Shown: positions 5,880-11,341 of the stretch, one piece after another
Layout of the letters: each line of letters begins with the position of its first letter
Numbering within the stretch: position 1 is the first letter of the stretch
Assembly: GCA_002363515.1 (NCBI GenBank)
Contig: DEVX01000015.1
Coordinates: 1 to 13,878 of the forward strand
Direction of reading: 5' to 3'
DNA: 13,878 bases
Source: Candidatus Saccharibacteria bacterium UBA3225
GTDB lineage: Bacteria; Patescibacteriota; Saccharimonadia; Saccharimonadales; Saccharimonadaceae
Position numbers and translations under genes: made by a program
Notes under the pieces: model-generated
Told to the model about the DNA's origin: nothing
Database searches by the model: none
What the model saw: only the letters and a program-made list of their open reading frames with translations

Positions 5880-6481
5880 ACCCAGCTACTATCTGGGCAA
5901 GGGATATCTACCCCACGATACTTTCTCGCGAGCTCAGAAAGAACACCCGGGAACATCCGCCATTCTGCGATTGTCGCCTTTACCCCATACTCGCAAGTAC
6001 ACCCCATTCCAAACTGAGGGTCAGTCGGCTTTAACAACTTGCCGCCAGCAGGACGCTGTTCCCAATCAAACATACATCCACCTTCTTCACGCCACGCTAC
6101 GCACGCCCCTGCTCCAGCACACCTTCCGTCGAAATCAATTACGGCCGATTCTCCAGAATTGCGCATTCGCACTAACGTGCCAAAACCTGACAGCCAGTAC
6201 AGCGAAAGATCGACTATTTCTATTGTTAGATAGCCCCTCTTCAGTTCTCGCTCCATCAACTCCAAGGTCGGCGAAACCCCAAACCACTTTTCGAAATCGT
6301 CAGGACTCACGAAACATCCGCATCTTTTGCAACATTTTCCGCCACAAGTTTTGCAGAGCTCGGGGTTCTTTAAGGTTACCTCATCGTAATTCTTCGGATA
6401 TGGGCTAGGCGTTATTTCGCCCTTTAGCTCATTTACGATCCTTAGAATCAAGCTAGAGCTGATACTATCCACTATACTCAA
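5867..6481 (-). CDS. Cysteine-cluster protein, YkgJ-like, unknown function
   Basis: A 204-residue protein rich in cysteine. Near the N-terminus, CKTCGGKCCKRCGC (43-56) resembles the CxxCxxxCC cluster of the YkgJ family, thought to bind zinc or iron. More cysteines follow in GRCAGAGACVAW, EEGGCMFDW, MGCTCEYG and DIPCPDS, so a second metal site is plausible. No membrane segment or signal peptide. The chosen start is TTG 6481, because GGAGGTGA sits nine bases from it; the internal GTG at 6472 is too far from that site. It has its own terminator. Family resemblance rests on the cluster only, and no reaction can be assigned. Confidence 0.72.
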   Translation of the reverse strand: MSIVDSISSSLILRIVNELKGEITPSPYPKNYDEVTLKNPELCKTCGGKCCKRCGCFVSPDDFEKWFGVSPTLELMERELKRGYLTIEIVDLSLYWLSGFGTLVRMRNSGESAVIDFDGRCAGAGACVAWREEGGCMFDWEQRPAGGKLLKPTDPQFGMGCTCEYGVKATIAEWRMFPGVLSELARKYRGVDIPCPDSSWVPFP

Positions 6482-6555
6482 CGCAAATCACCTCCAATCC
6501 GGACAGTATGCTACGTAAAATAATACATTTCTCACAAACACGCAAGCATAGCCAT

Positions 6556-6585
6556 AAAAAATCAGACACGCTTTTGCGTGCCTGA
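6556..6585 (-). terminator. Intrinsic terminator of the KGG gene
   Basis: A 10-bp stem (one G-U) between 6585-6576 and 6571-6562 on the minus strand, AAAA loop, followed by T6. Confidence 0.9.
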
Positions 6586-6607
6586 CTTCTATAATAATTT
6601 CTACTTT

Positions 6608-6811
6608 TTAGTTTTCTTTTTTAGCTTTACCGCGCTTAGAAATACGGCCACCTTTTGCGCCAGCAATCTTTGCTAACTCAGGATTTGCAGCGAAACCGCC
6701 AGTGTGACCATTGCGACCACCCTTGCGACCGATCTCGGCATAAAAATCTTTGCCATATTTGTTCTTATTAGTTGCGGCAGCTTTTTGGCCACCAGCCTTA
6801 GTTCCAGCCAT
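6608..6811 (-). CDS. KGG-motif small basic stress protein
   Basis: A 67-residue protein from ATG 6811. GGAG lies six bases before that ATG; the upstream ATG at 6823 spans the same GGAG and lacks its own site. The arrangement GGAGCTAGAAATG nearly copies that of the IF-2-like gene. It has two KGG motifs, EIGRKGGRNGHTGGFA and IAGAKGGRISKRG, typical of the YciG/GsiB/Con-10 type of small hydrophilic, glycine- and lysine-rich stress proteins. They are often disordered and linked to desiccation or general stress; their molecular function is poorly known. The gene has a perfect -35, a 90-base leader and a strong terminator, pointing to high expression. Confidence 0.82.
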   Translation of the reverse strand: MAGTKAGGQKAAATNKNKYGKDFYAEIGRKGGRNGHTGGFAANPELAKIAGAKGGRISKRGKAKKEN

Positions 6812-6908
6812 TTCTAGCTCCATTTCTGCCCACCATATAACTTTATAATTGCCACCCCTTTACGATGATCAACTCAAAACCGAGGCGTCATCTCAGGTGC
6901 TTATGCCT

Positions 6909-6937
6909 ATTTTAGCATAAAGCTTCTGTTTTGTCAA
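6909..6937 (-). promoter_or_regulatory. Strong promoter of the KGG gene
   Basis: TTGACA (6937-6932), 17-base spacer, TGC TAAAAT (6914-6909). The predicted start is about 6902, leaving a leader of about 90 bases. GATGA (minus strand, about 6891-6887) can pair with TCATC (about 6869-6865) in it. Confidence 0.82.
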
Positions 6938-6993
6938 TATGTTTTTGCTTAGAAATATGTCATAATATCCGAACACGACAATTCAAAAAAATC

Positions 6994-7022
6994 TTGACAA
7001 TATATCACAAGCGGTATAGTAT
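6994..7022 (+). promoter_or_regulatory. Promoter of candidate small RNA (+)
   Basis: TTGACA (6994-6999), then TATAGT (7015-7020, spacer 15) or TAGTAT (7017-7022, spacer 17). The predicted start is 7027-7029. The stretch 6938-6993 between this and the KGG promoter holds nothing else I recognise. Confidence 0.65.
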
Positions 7023-7027
7023 CAGAG

Positions 7028-7103
7028 TTAATTGAAGTTGCTAAAAACTGCGAGGGCCTTCAATTTAAAATACCTCCGAATTTACATTCTGGAGGTATTT
7101 TTA
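7028..7103 (+). ncRNA. Candidate small RNA, about 75 nt
   Basis: A promoter, two hairpins and a U-tract with no ribosome binding site or ATG frame between. Hairpin 1: AATTGAAG (7030-7037) with CTTCAATT (7058-7065), extended inside by TTGC/GCGA. Hairpin 2 is terminator-like: AAATACCTCC (7068-7077) with GGAGGTATTT (7091-7100), an inner GAAT/ATTC and T5. It does not match tRNA, 4.5S or 6S patterns I know. An alternative reading is a terminated leader for the gene at 7405, but that gene has a closer promoter. Confidence 0.55.
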
Positions 7104-7175
7104 TACGTCTTTTACATCAGAATGGCCTTAGAGCGCGTTTTGTGCGGTCGTTTTTGCTGCCGCCCTCCCCTCATT

Positions 7176-7264
7176 AAAAAATATTTCCACCATCAAAAAA
7201 TGCCCCGAAAGGCAAATCTTGATGGTGGAGTAGATTAGACCGAAGCCTAATCATACCCCATGTA
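7176..7264 (-). ncRNA. Candidate small RNA with two UUCG-capped hairpins, about 85 nt
   Basis: Read on the minus strand from the 7271-7299 promoter. Hairpin 1 (7252-7233) is an 8-bp stem, including one G-U, closed by C(UUCG)G, an exceptionally stable tetraloop found in structured RNAs. Hairpin 2 pairs TCCACCATCAA (7229-7219 on the plus strand as TTGATGGTGGA) with 7196-7186, 11 bp, and contains an inner UGCCU-UUCG-GGGCA hairpin (7214-7201) followed by U6. A second U6 (7181-7176) follows the outer stem. No open frame with a start and ribosome binding site was found. Confidence 0.58.
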
Positions 7265-7270
7265 ACTTCC

Positions 7271-7299
7271 ATTATATCACACTGAAGCCAAATCGTCCA
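7271..7299 (-). promoter_or_regulatory. Promoter of candidate small RNA (-)
   Basis: TGGACG (7299-7294), 17-base spacer, TGA TATAAT (7276-7271), an extended -10. The predicted start is 7264. Confidence 0.65.
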
Positions 7300-7307
7300 A
7301 AAACACC

Positions 7308-7345
7308 CATCCGCCATTGACAAATGGTGATGCTTATTGCAAAAT
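7308..7345 (+). promoter_or_regulatory. Promoter with operator-like dyad over the -35 box
   Basis: TTGACA (7317-7322), 17 bases, CAAAAT (7340-7345). The -35 lies at the centre of an inverted repeat: CATC-cg-CCATT (7308-7318), GACA, AATGG-t-GATG (7323-7332). This is the expected place for a repressor of the 7405 gene. The leader is about 55 bases. Confidence 0.5.
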
Positions 7346-7404
7346 CAAAATAGTAGCTCTTTTATATCCCTAGGCGGCAGCCTTTAAAATGCGGAGGTGA
7401 AAAA

Positions 7405-7896
7405 ATGAAAATGCCCCTTATTCGCAAAACGTATTTTAAGTGCGAGGAAGACCGCAAAGCTAATTCCATCGTGCTCGGCGCCATACTCGAAAAAATATTA
7501 GAAGTAGAGTATGACCCGGCGACTGCCAGCTTCGCCAGCTCCCTTCTTGATTACCCGTGGATCATCCGTATTTCGGATTGGCACGACAACGAAGAGGAGG
7601 CTCACTACGAGCTAGAAGTTGGAAGCGACTTATCTAGCAAACCCGAAGACTTCGAGACGAATTGCGCCTTTCGTGTAAGGTACTGCGATTACAACTCCAC
7701 TCTGGAGGGCGGACCGTCTATCACCCTAGACCCCGGCCATTATATTATCGAAATCTGGCTCAGCCCCAAAGGAGAAGACGCTCTGACGAGCTTAATCGCG
7801 AAAGACGTCAATCAGGCCTATCTGGCCTCATTAAGAAAAGCTTTTCCGCACTTGTACGTCTTGACTTCCGACCTCGTATCTATCCCGCGAAGCTAA
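7405..7896 (+). CDS. Unrecognised cytoplasmic protein
   Basis: A 163-residue acidic protein with no membrane segment, signal peptide or motif I recognise. The ATG at 7405 has GGAGGTGA seven bases upstream, an excellent ribosome binding site; an internal ATG two codons later is less well placed. It contains mixed alpha and beta segments (NSIVLGAILEKILEVEYD; HYIIEIWLSPKGEDALTSLI). It is a single-gene unit between a promoter carrying an operator-like dyad and a C-rich terminator. The similar SD arrangement of the next gene (8031) and the shared orientation suggest the two may work together, but each has its own promoter and terminator. Confidence 0.75.
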   Translation: MKMPLIRKTYFKCEEDRKANSIVLGAILEKILEVEYDPATASFASSLLDYPWIIRISDWHDNEEEAHYELEVGSDLSSKPEDFETNCAFRVRYCDYNSTLEGGPSITLDPGHYIIEIWLSPKGEDALTSLIAKDVNQAYLASLRKAFPHLYVLTSDLVSIPRS

Positions 7897-7909
7897 GACG
7901 CCGCCACCC

Positions 7910-7936
7910 CCCCAGTCGTGCACTGGGGATTTTTTA
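7910..7936 (+). terminator. Intrinsic terminator
   Basis: CCCCAGT (7910-7916) with ACTGGGG (7922-7928), 5-base loop, then A and T7. Confidence 0.9.
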
Positions 7937-7956
7937 TACTTGATTATTCGGATATG

Positions 7957-7985
7957 TTGACAAACATAACTATGCATGCTATAAT
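7957..7985 (+). promoter_or_regulatory. Consensus promoter of the 8031 gene
   Basis: TTGACA (7957-7962), 17 bases, TGC TATAAT (7980-7985). All core bases match and the extended -10 is present. The predicted start is 7991-7992. Confidence 0.9.
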
Positions 7986-8007
7986 ACAAAATGGTGCTTT
8001 TACGACT

Positions 8008-8029
8008 ACACGTGGAGGAGGTGACGTGT
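8008..8029 (+). promoter_or_regulatory. Leader hairpin holding the ribosome binding site in its loop
   Basis: ACACGT (8008-8013) pairs with ACGTGT (8024-8029), a 6-bp stem. The 10-base loop GGAGGAGGTG (8014-8023) is the ribosome binding site of the TTG start at 8031. This could tune translation by temperature, protein or small RNA binding; that is inference. Confidence 0.45.
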
Positions 8030-8030
8030 T

Positions 8031-8336
8031 TTGGAAAAAGAATATCTCGAGTATAATTTCGTAGATGACGATCGCACGCCCCTGGAAGGCGCACAAGTTG
8101 ACGATTTAGTCGGACTCGCCCTTAAGGGTCCGCGAGAAGAAATAGTGCCCGTGGTGTTTCGCGTTACGCGAAAAGAGCGTCTCGGAGATACTTACGTTAT
8201 TTACGGAACGCTCATAGACGAAGACGGATTTCTCCGCCAGATTGAATTCAGATTCAATGAGGATAAAGGGGGACCCCAAAAAAACACCATCCGTGCCTAC
8301 TTACAGGCACCGTTCATTTATCCCAAACTCTGCTAG
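8031..8336 (+). CDS. Unrecognised small acidic protein, TTG start
   Basis: A 101-residue protein with no membrane segment or known motif. The start is TTG 8031: GGAGGTGA lies at the right distance and no ATG or GTG exists in frame nearby. The sequence has several predicted beta strands (IVPVVFRVTRKE; DTYVIYGTLIDEDGFLRQIEFRF), which suggests a small beta-barrel or sandwich, but no fold can be named. A perfect consensus promoter, a rare start codon and a hairpin around the ribosome binding site together suggest strong transcription with restrained translation. A terminator overlaps its stop codon. Confidence 0.72.
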   Translation: MEKEYLEYNFVDDDRTPLEGAQVDDLVGLALKGPREEIVPVVFRVTRKERLGDTYVIYGTLIDEDGFLRQIEFRFNEDKGGPQKNTIRAYLQAPFIYPKLC

Positions 8337-8358
8337 TTACTACATAGCGGAGTTTTTT
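8326..8358 (+). terminator. Intrinsic terminator overlapping the stop codon
   Basis: AACTCTGCTA (8326-8335) pairs with TAGCGGAGTT (8345-8354), one T-G wobble, 9-base loop, then T4. The TAG stop (8334-8336) is part of the stem. Confidence 0.85.
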
Positions 8359-8375
8359 CTTGCCCAGCCGAATAA

Positions 8376-9569
8376 CTAAATAACCGGCCGTTTAGATATG
8401 TCATTTCGAATTTTCAAATAGGCATTCCGCGGCATATTTGCCTGCTGAGGCATAAACACAACACCTTGACTTTCGAGTCTATCCATCCATTTTTCTTCAT
8501 CATAATGATCAGGGTGCTCCATCATGATATGACCATCGTCCCACTCTCTACGCATAATCTTAATTTCCTCAGCTAACTCACGTGATTTGTTCCCATACTC
8601 CTTAGATAAGTCTATGAATGCCCCCAAAACGATAGCGCCAAATTTCTGAGCACGCGTTTTTGGGGTTGGATTCAGTTCGTAACGTTTAGCAAAAAATGCC
8701 TCATTAACATCACCTATGCCACGCCCGAGAATAGAGTCTGAATCATACCAAACCGGCGTACCTCGCATTTGCTTTTGACCTTCTCCACTAATCTGCCAAC
8801 CGGGAGCCCAATAATAATAACCATTAACGCTAGCAACCTCTGGAATAGCTCGAGAGATAAGATACTCAGCAATGCCAAGAGTAGAACCACTACGTTCAAC
8901 CTCATCAATAATAGTAATATTCTTCCCTTCTAGATTAGTTGGAGTATTCATAATCTCTTCAATATCTTCGCTTTTTATACCTCCAGGAATAAATAAGGCA
9001 CGTATGCGAGCAATGTCCATATCCGTAATATTTTCCTTACGAAGATCGCTAGCACGCGCAAGGCGCATGGTACCATCAGAATCTTCGATTTCGCCGTTCA
9101 TATTGACTGGCGTTTTCGTACGATCGAACCATTCCATACGATCTATAGCTAGATAAGAATGCTTTGGGCGAGGCTTATCCGTGAAAGCATCCCAAAAAAC
9201 ATTATTTAACCAACTAACTGGACGAGCGGACTTATCCAGATATATAACGAAATCGGCAGCCGGCATTCTTTCGCGCCCCTCGCTGCCACCCGTATCTTCG
9301 CCAGCAATAACAGCAATGCAATCAGCCGTAGCCTTCACATGACGGCTCATAGTCTCGTCAAGCGGCAGAGTCTTAGCATCGTCGCCAAAGCGTTCACCTT
9401 TCAGAGCTTGCTGAGAAAAAATCGGAAAATCATCGGGATTTACATGAAAACGCTTAGCGGGATCAGACATAAGCTCTTCCTCGGAGTATTGGTTCGGATC
9501 CTCCGGAAAACGGAGTTCTTTTTGATGCTGCTCACCTTCAGCGTTAATTGGCTTTAGTTTCTCTGACAT
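8376..9569 (-). CDS. Orphan phosphoribosyltransferase-like protein
   Basis: A 397-residue protein. Residues 217-231 (NITIIDEVERSGSTL) fit the 13-residue PRPP-binding loop of type I phosphoribosyltransferases: two acidic residues after a hydrophobic strand, then SGSTL. Residues 108-121 (VIYLDKSARPVSWL) resemble the substrate-side DKSARP segment seen in some members. The polar, proline-rich N-terminus (1-70) looks disordered, and the C-terminus adds about 120 residues beyond the usual domain. No nucleobase biosynthesis gene is nearby and overall identity to a named enzyme such as hpt, upp or pyrE is not visible, so the reaction is unknown. ATG 9569 has AAGGAG about 12 bases upstream. It is a single gene downstream of tRNA-Ile, with its own promoter. 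Confidence 0.72.
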   Translation of the reverse strand: MSEKLKPINAEGEQHQKELRFPEDPNQYSEEELMSDPAKRFHVNPDDFPIFSQQALKGERFGDDAKTLPLDETMSRHVKATADCIAVIAGEDTGGSEGRERMPAADFVIYLDKSARPVSWLNNVFWDAFTDKPRPKHSYLAIDRMEWFDRTKTPVNMNGEIEDSDGTMRLARASDLRKENITDMDIARIRALFIPGGIKSEDIEEIMNTPTNLEGKNITIIDEVERSGSTLGIAEYLISRAIPEVASVNGYYYWAPGWQISGEGQKQMRGTPVWYDSDSILGRGIGDVNEAFFAKRYELNPTPKTRAQKFGAIVLGAFIDLSKEYGNKSRELAEEIKIMRREWDDGHIMMEHPDHYDEEKWMDRLESQGVVFMPQQANMPRNAYLKIRNDISKRPVI

Positions 9570-9593
9570 ATATAAACAAGCTCCTTTTTCTAT

Positions 9594-9602
9594 ATTTTAC
9601 CA
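9594..9602 (-). promoter_or_regulatory. Extended -10 promoter of the PRTase-like gene
   Basis: TGG TAAAAT on the minus strand (9602-9594), predicted start about 9587, leader about 18 bases carrying AAGGAG. No clear -35. Confidence 0.5.
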
Positions 9603-9604
9603 TT

Positions 9605-9625
9605 AAAAAATCGGCCTAAACGCCG
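9605..9625 (-). terminator. Probable terminator of tRNA-Ile
   Basis: CGGC (9625-9622) with GCCG (9615-9612), 6-base loop, then A and T6 on the minus strand. The stem is short, so strength is uncertain. Confidence 0.55.
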
Positions 9626-9637
9626 TATTTACTTCTC

Positions 9638-9714
9638 TGGTGGGGATATGTGGACTTGAACCACAGACCTCGTCATTATCAGTGACGCGCTCTAACCAGC
9701 TGAGCTATATCCCC
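9638..9714 (-). tRNA. tRNA-Ile(GAT) with encoded CCA
   Basis: A full cloverleaf on the minus strand, 77 nt including the CCA end (9640-9638). Acceptor GGGGATA/TATCCCC, D stem GCTC/GAGC with AGCTGGTTA loop, anticodon stem CGTCA/TGACG with loop CTGATAA (anticodon GAT), variable AGGTC, T stem TGTGG/CCACA with TTCAAGT, discriminator A. No intron. It delivers isoleucine for AUC/AUU codons. Confidence 0.97.
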
Positions 9715-9724
9715 AATACAAGCT

Positions 9725-9753
9725 ATTCTACTAAATATCCCCAAAAAACGCAA
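9725..9753 (-). promoter_or_regulatory. Promoter of tRNA-Ile
   Basis: TTGCGT (9753-9748), 17-base spacer, TAGAAT (9730-9725), starting about four bases before the mature tRNA. It is divergent from the 9782-9790 promoter. Confidence 0.6.
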
Positions 9754-9781
9754 GCCACCCACACATAAAGCGCCTCACGTA

Positions 9782-9790
9782 TGCTACAAT
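9782..9790 (+). promoter_or_regulatory. Extended -10 promoter, leaderless start
   Basis: TGC TACAAT, six bases (ATGCTT) and ATG at 9797. No -35 match and no ribosome binding site. The spacing selects the ATG at 9797 over the one at 9791. Confidence 0.55.
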
Positions 9791-9796
9791 ATGCTT

Positions 9797-10036
9797 ATGG
9801 AAGGATATAATATCGGTTACCTTTTCGGAGGAATCGCACTCTTAGCTGCCGGCATTCTAATCGTCGTTTTTCATCAGAAAATTGCCGACAATTTAGCTGG
9901 CGGTTTTAATAGTTATGACAAAGTTAAACTGTTTGGACTTGGCGCCTGCGCTCTTGGCATTATCTTCATTGCTAATCTTCATATTTTCATTCTTAAATTC
10001 CTACTCCACCTCATTATGCCAAATATCTTTAAATAA
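9797..10036 (+). CDS. Small two-segment membrane protein, unknown function
   Basis: A 79-residue protein from ATG 9797 (an in-frame ATG at 9791 lies within the six-base spacer). Two membrane segments: about 7-25 (GYLFGGIALLAAGILIVVF) and about 46-72 (LFGLGACALGIIFIANLHIF and on), joined by a polar loop HQKIADNLAGGFNSYDKVK. No family recognised. It lies divergent from tRNA-Ile and is predicted to be leaderless. The terminator-like element at 10091-10120 may end its transcript. Confidence 0.72.
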   Translation: MEGYNIGYLFGGIALLAAGILIVVFHQKIADNLAGGFNSYDKVKLFGLGACALGIIFIANLHIFILKFLLHLIMPNIFK

Positions 10037-10045
10037 TCTCTATAT

Positions 10046-10075
10046 TTGACATACCGCTAAATTATATGGTATAAT
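10046..10075 (+). promoter_or_regulatory. Strong promoter upstream of leader terminator
   Basis: TTGACA (10046-10051), 18-base spacer, TGG TATAAT (10070-10075). The predicted start is about 10082. Confidence 0.85.
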
Positions 10076-10090
10076 AATTACACCTATTTT

Positions 10091-10120
10091 AGGCGCGTTT
10101 TTAAAGCGCCTCGTTTTTTT
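10091..10120 (+). terminator. Intrinsic terminator in the leader of the 10137 gene (candidate attenuator)
   Basis: AGGCGC (10091-10096) with GCGCCT (10106-10111), possible inner TTT/AAA pairs, then CG and T7 (10114-10120). It sits about 10 bases after the predicted start and just before AAAGGAGG, so transcripts from the strong promoter must pass it to reach the gene. It could alternatively be the terminator of the upstream membrane protein gene. Confidence 0.75.
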
Positions 10121-10136
10121 ACAAAGGAGGAAAAGG

Positions 10137-10760
10137 ATGTATACAAAAGAAAAAATCACTAATATGGTTCTTGGCAACAGCACTTGCGCTGTTGCCAAGA
10201 TGTTCCAGGGAATCCGCCCCGACATCAAAGGCGAATTCTACGATGAAAACATTCCCAGCTATTCCATTTACAGAGGCGACATCGACAAGGTCCGCCTCGT
10301 CTTAAAGGCTGCCACAATTAAGGCTTGCCAATCAATAAGGCGCGGTAATGAAATGGCAGAAACCCTGATTGCCTGCACTGCTGGAGCTGTCCGTCTTCCC
10401 TCATTCGCCGAAGATATACTAACAGCCCACTTCATCGACATCGAAAAGCTCGATGACAGATCGCTCTCTGCAATAAGGAGAAATAATCAGAAAAAAGAAT
10501 TCAACGCCGACACCTGGAACCAGATTGCAGGTATGGACGACGACGTTTTCCAGGATCTCCTTGGGGCTATCGCCAGCAAAAAGATCATAATACGGAACAC
10601 TGCCATAAAAGCTATCGTAATACGCAGGTGCCTGAAATGGATCAATCTCCGCGTCGTCCCGGAATCAACCTTCTGGTCTCTGGTATACATGAACCTCGAT
10701 TTGCGGTACTGCGACGAACCGCACGAAGTCGAATACGCCGACAGTATCGACGATTATTGA
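10137..10760 (+). CDS. Unrecognised cytoplasmic protein behind a candidate attenuator
   Basis: A 207-residue protein with no membrane segment, signal peptide or family I recognise. It looks mostly helical (DIDKVRLVLKAATIKACQSI; MAETLIACTAGAV; RNTAIKAIVIRRCLKWINL) and has an acidic C-terminus (EYADSIDDY). ATG 10137 has AAAGGAGG with good spacing. Codons 11-22 contain a 13-bp perfect hairpin (10169-10200) encoding part of VLGNSTCAVAK. Control seems layered: strong promoter, terminator in the leader, then a hairpin in the coding start. The gene ends in TGA and has its own terminator (10787-10810). Function unknown. Confidence 0.78.
   Translation: MYTKEKITNMVLGNSTCAVAKMFQGIRPDIKGEFYDENIPSYSIYRGDIDKVRLVLKAATIKACQSIRRGNEMAETLIACTAGAVRLPSFAEDILTAHFIDIEKLDDRSLSAIRRNNQKKEFNADTWNQIAGMDDDVFQDLLGAIASKKIIIRNTAIKAIVIRRCLKWINLRVVPESTFWSLVYMNLDLRYCDEPHEVEYADSIDDY
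10169..10200 (+). repeat. 13-bp perfect inverted repeat inside a coding start
   Basis: TCTTGGCAACAGC (10169-10181) and its exact reverse complement (10188-10200), 6-base loop ACTTGC. It starts 32 bases after the start codon of the 10137 gene. There is no U-tract, so it is not an intrinsic terminator. Confidence 0.9.
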
Positions 10761-10786
10761 GGTTTGTACCCCCTCCTAATAAACAT

Positions 10787-10810
10787 CCACCGGCCCAGCC
10801 GGTGGTTTTT
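10787..10810 (+). terminator. Intrinsic terminator of the 10137 gene
   Basis: CCACCGGC (10787-10794) with GCCGGTGG (10798-10805), 3-base loop, then T5. Confidence 0.9.
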
Positions 10811-10858
10811 CTTAGGCCACATATATCAGCGATTACTACTACTGATGCCTCCGCACAC

Positions 10859-10889
10859 AAAAAATCGTCCGCCCCACACCGAGGCGGAC
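10859..10889 (-). terminator. Intrinsic terminator of the glmM-GNAT operon
   Basis: On the minus strand GTCCGCC (10889-10883) pairs with GGCGGAC (10873-10867), followed by GA and T6. Confidence 0.88.
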
Positions 10890-10894
10890 TTATT

Positions 10895-11341
10895 TTATTC
10901 TGCTAGTTCTGCCCTATATTGTCCTGTATCGCGCAAAAAAATTCCATGCGCCTCGTAAAACTTATTTGCATTTTCTTTATTTTCGCGGCTAGTTGAAGTA
11001 AATTCTAATCTCTGACAATCTTTGGCACGGCCCCAATCTTTTACCGCTTCAAGCAAATCGCCGCCAATTCCCTGACCACGATACTGCTCATCCACCACCA
11101 AATCCTCCATATAGACATTTTTGCGCATAGTCATCATTACGACAGATACCACTACCATCCCCACCACTGTTTCATTATCAACCGCCAACAAGATATCGTG
11201 ATATGGCGAAAGCATAATCTCTTCCAAACGCTCACGATCCAGTGGCGAGCCGTCATATTTTGTGCTTAGCTGTCGACGCAAAATGCCCAATTTTTCCGCA
11301 ACCTCACCGTCATATTCGGTCATTGGCCCAATTTCTATCAT
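10895..11341 (-). CDS. GNAT-family N-acetyltransferase
   Basis: A 148-residue GNAT protein. The acetyl-CoA-binding motif A is clear, VYMEDLVVDEQYRGQGIGGD, with the pyrophosphate loop RGQGIGG at 88-94, and motif B appears as ENANKFYEAHGI near the C-terminus. Such enzymes move an acetyl group from acetyl-CoA to an amine. Its ATG (11341-11339) overlaps the TGA stop of glmM in an ATGA, a sign of translational coupling. The pairing with glmM could suggest work on an amino sugar or cell-wall precursor, but the GlcN-1-P acetyltransferase step normally belongs to GlmU, a very different protein. The substrate is unknown. Confidence 0.88.
   Translation of the reverse strand: MIEIGPMTEYDGEVAEKLGILRRQLSTKYDGSPLDRERLEEIMLSPYHDILLAVDNETVVGMVVVSVVMMTMRKNVYMEDLVVDEQYRGQGIGGDLLEAVKDWGRAKDCQRLEFTSTSRENKENANKFYEAHGIFLRDTGQYRAELAE

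Noticed and set aside
7032..7238. 68-codon frame with non-ATG start as a gene
   Set aside because: It begins inside the first hairpin of the candidate RNA, runs through a terminator-like stem and has no ribosome binding site.
11338..11341. UGA recoding (codes 4 or 25) as in some CPR bacteria
   Set aside because: TGA terminates glmM precisely at the GNAT start and ends the 10137 gene; no in-frame TGA interrupts the identified proteins.
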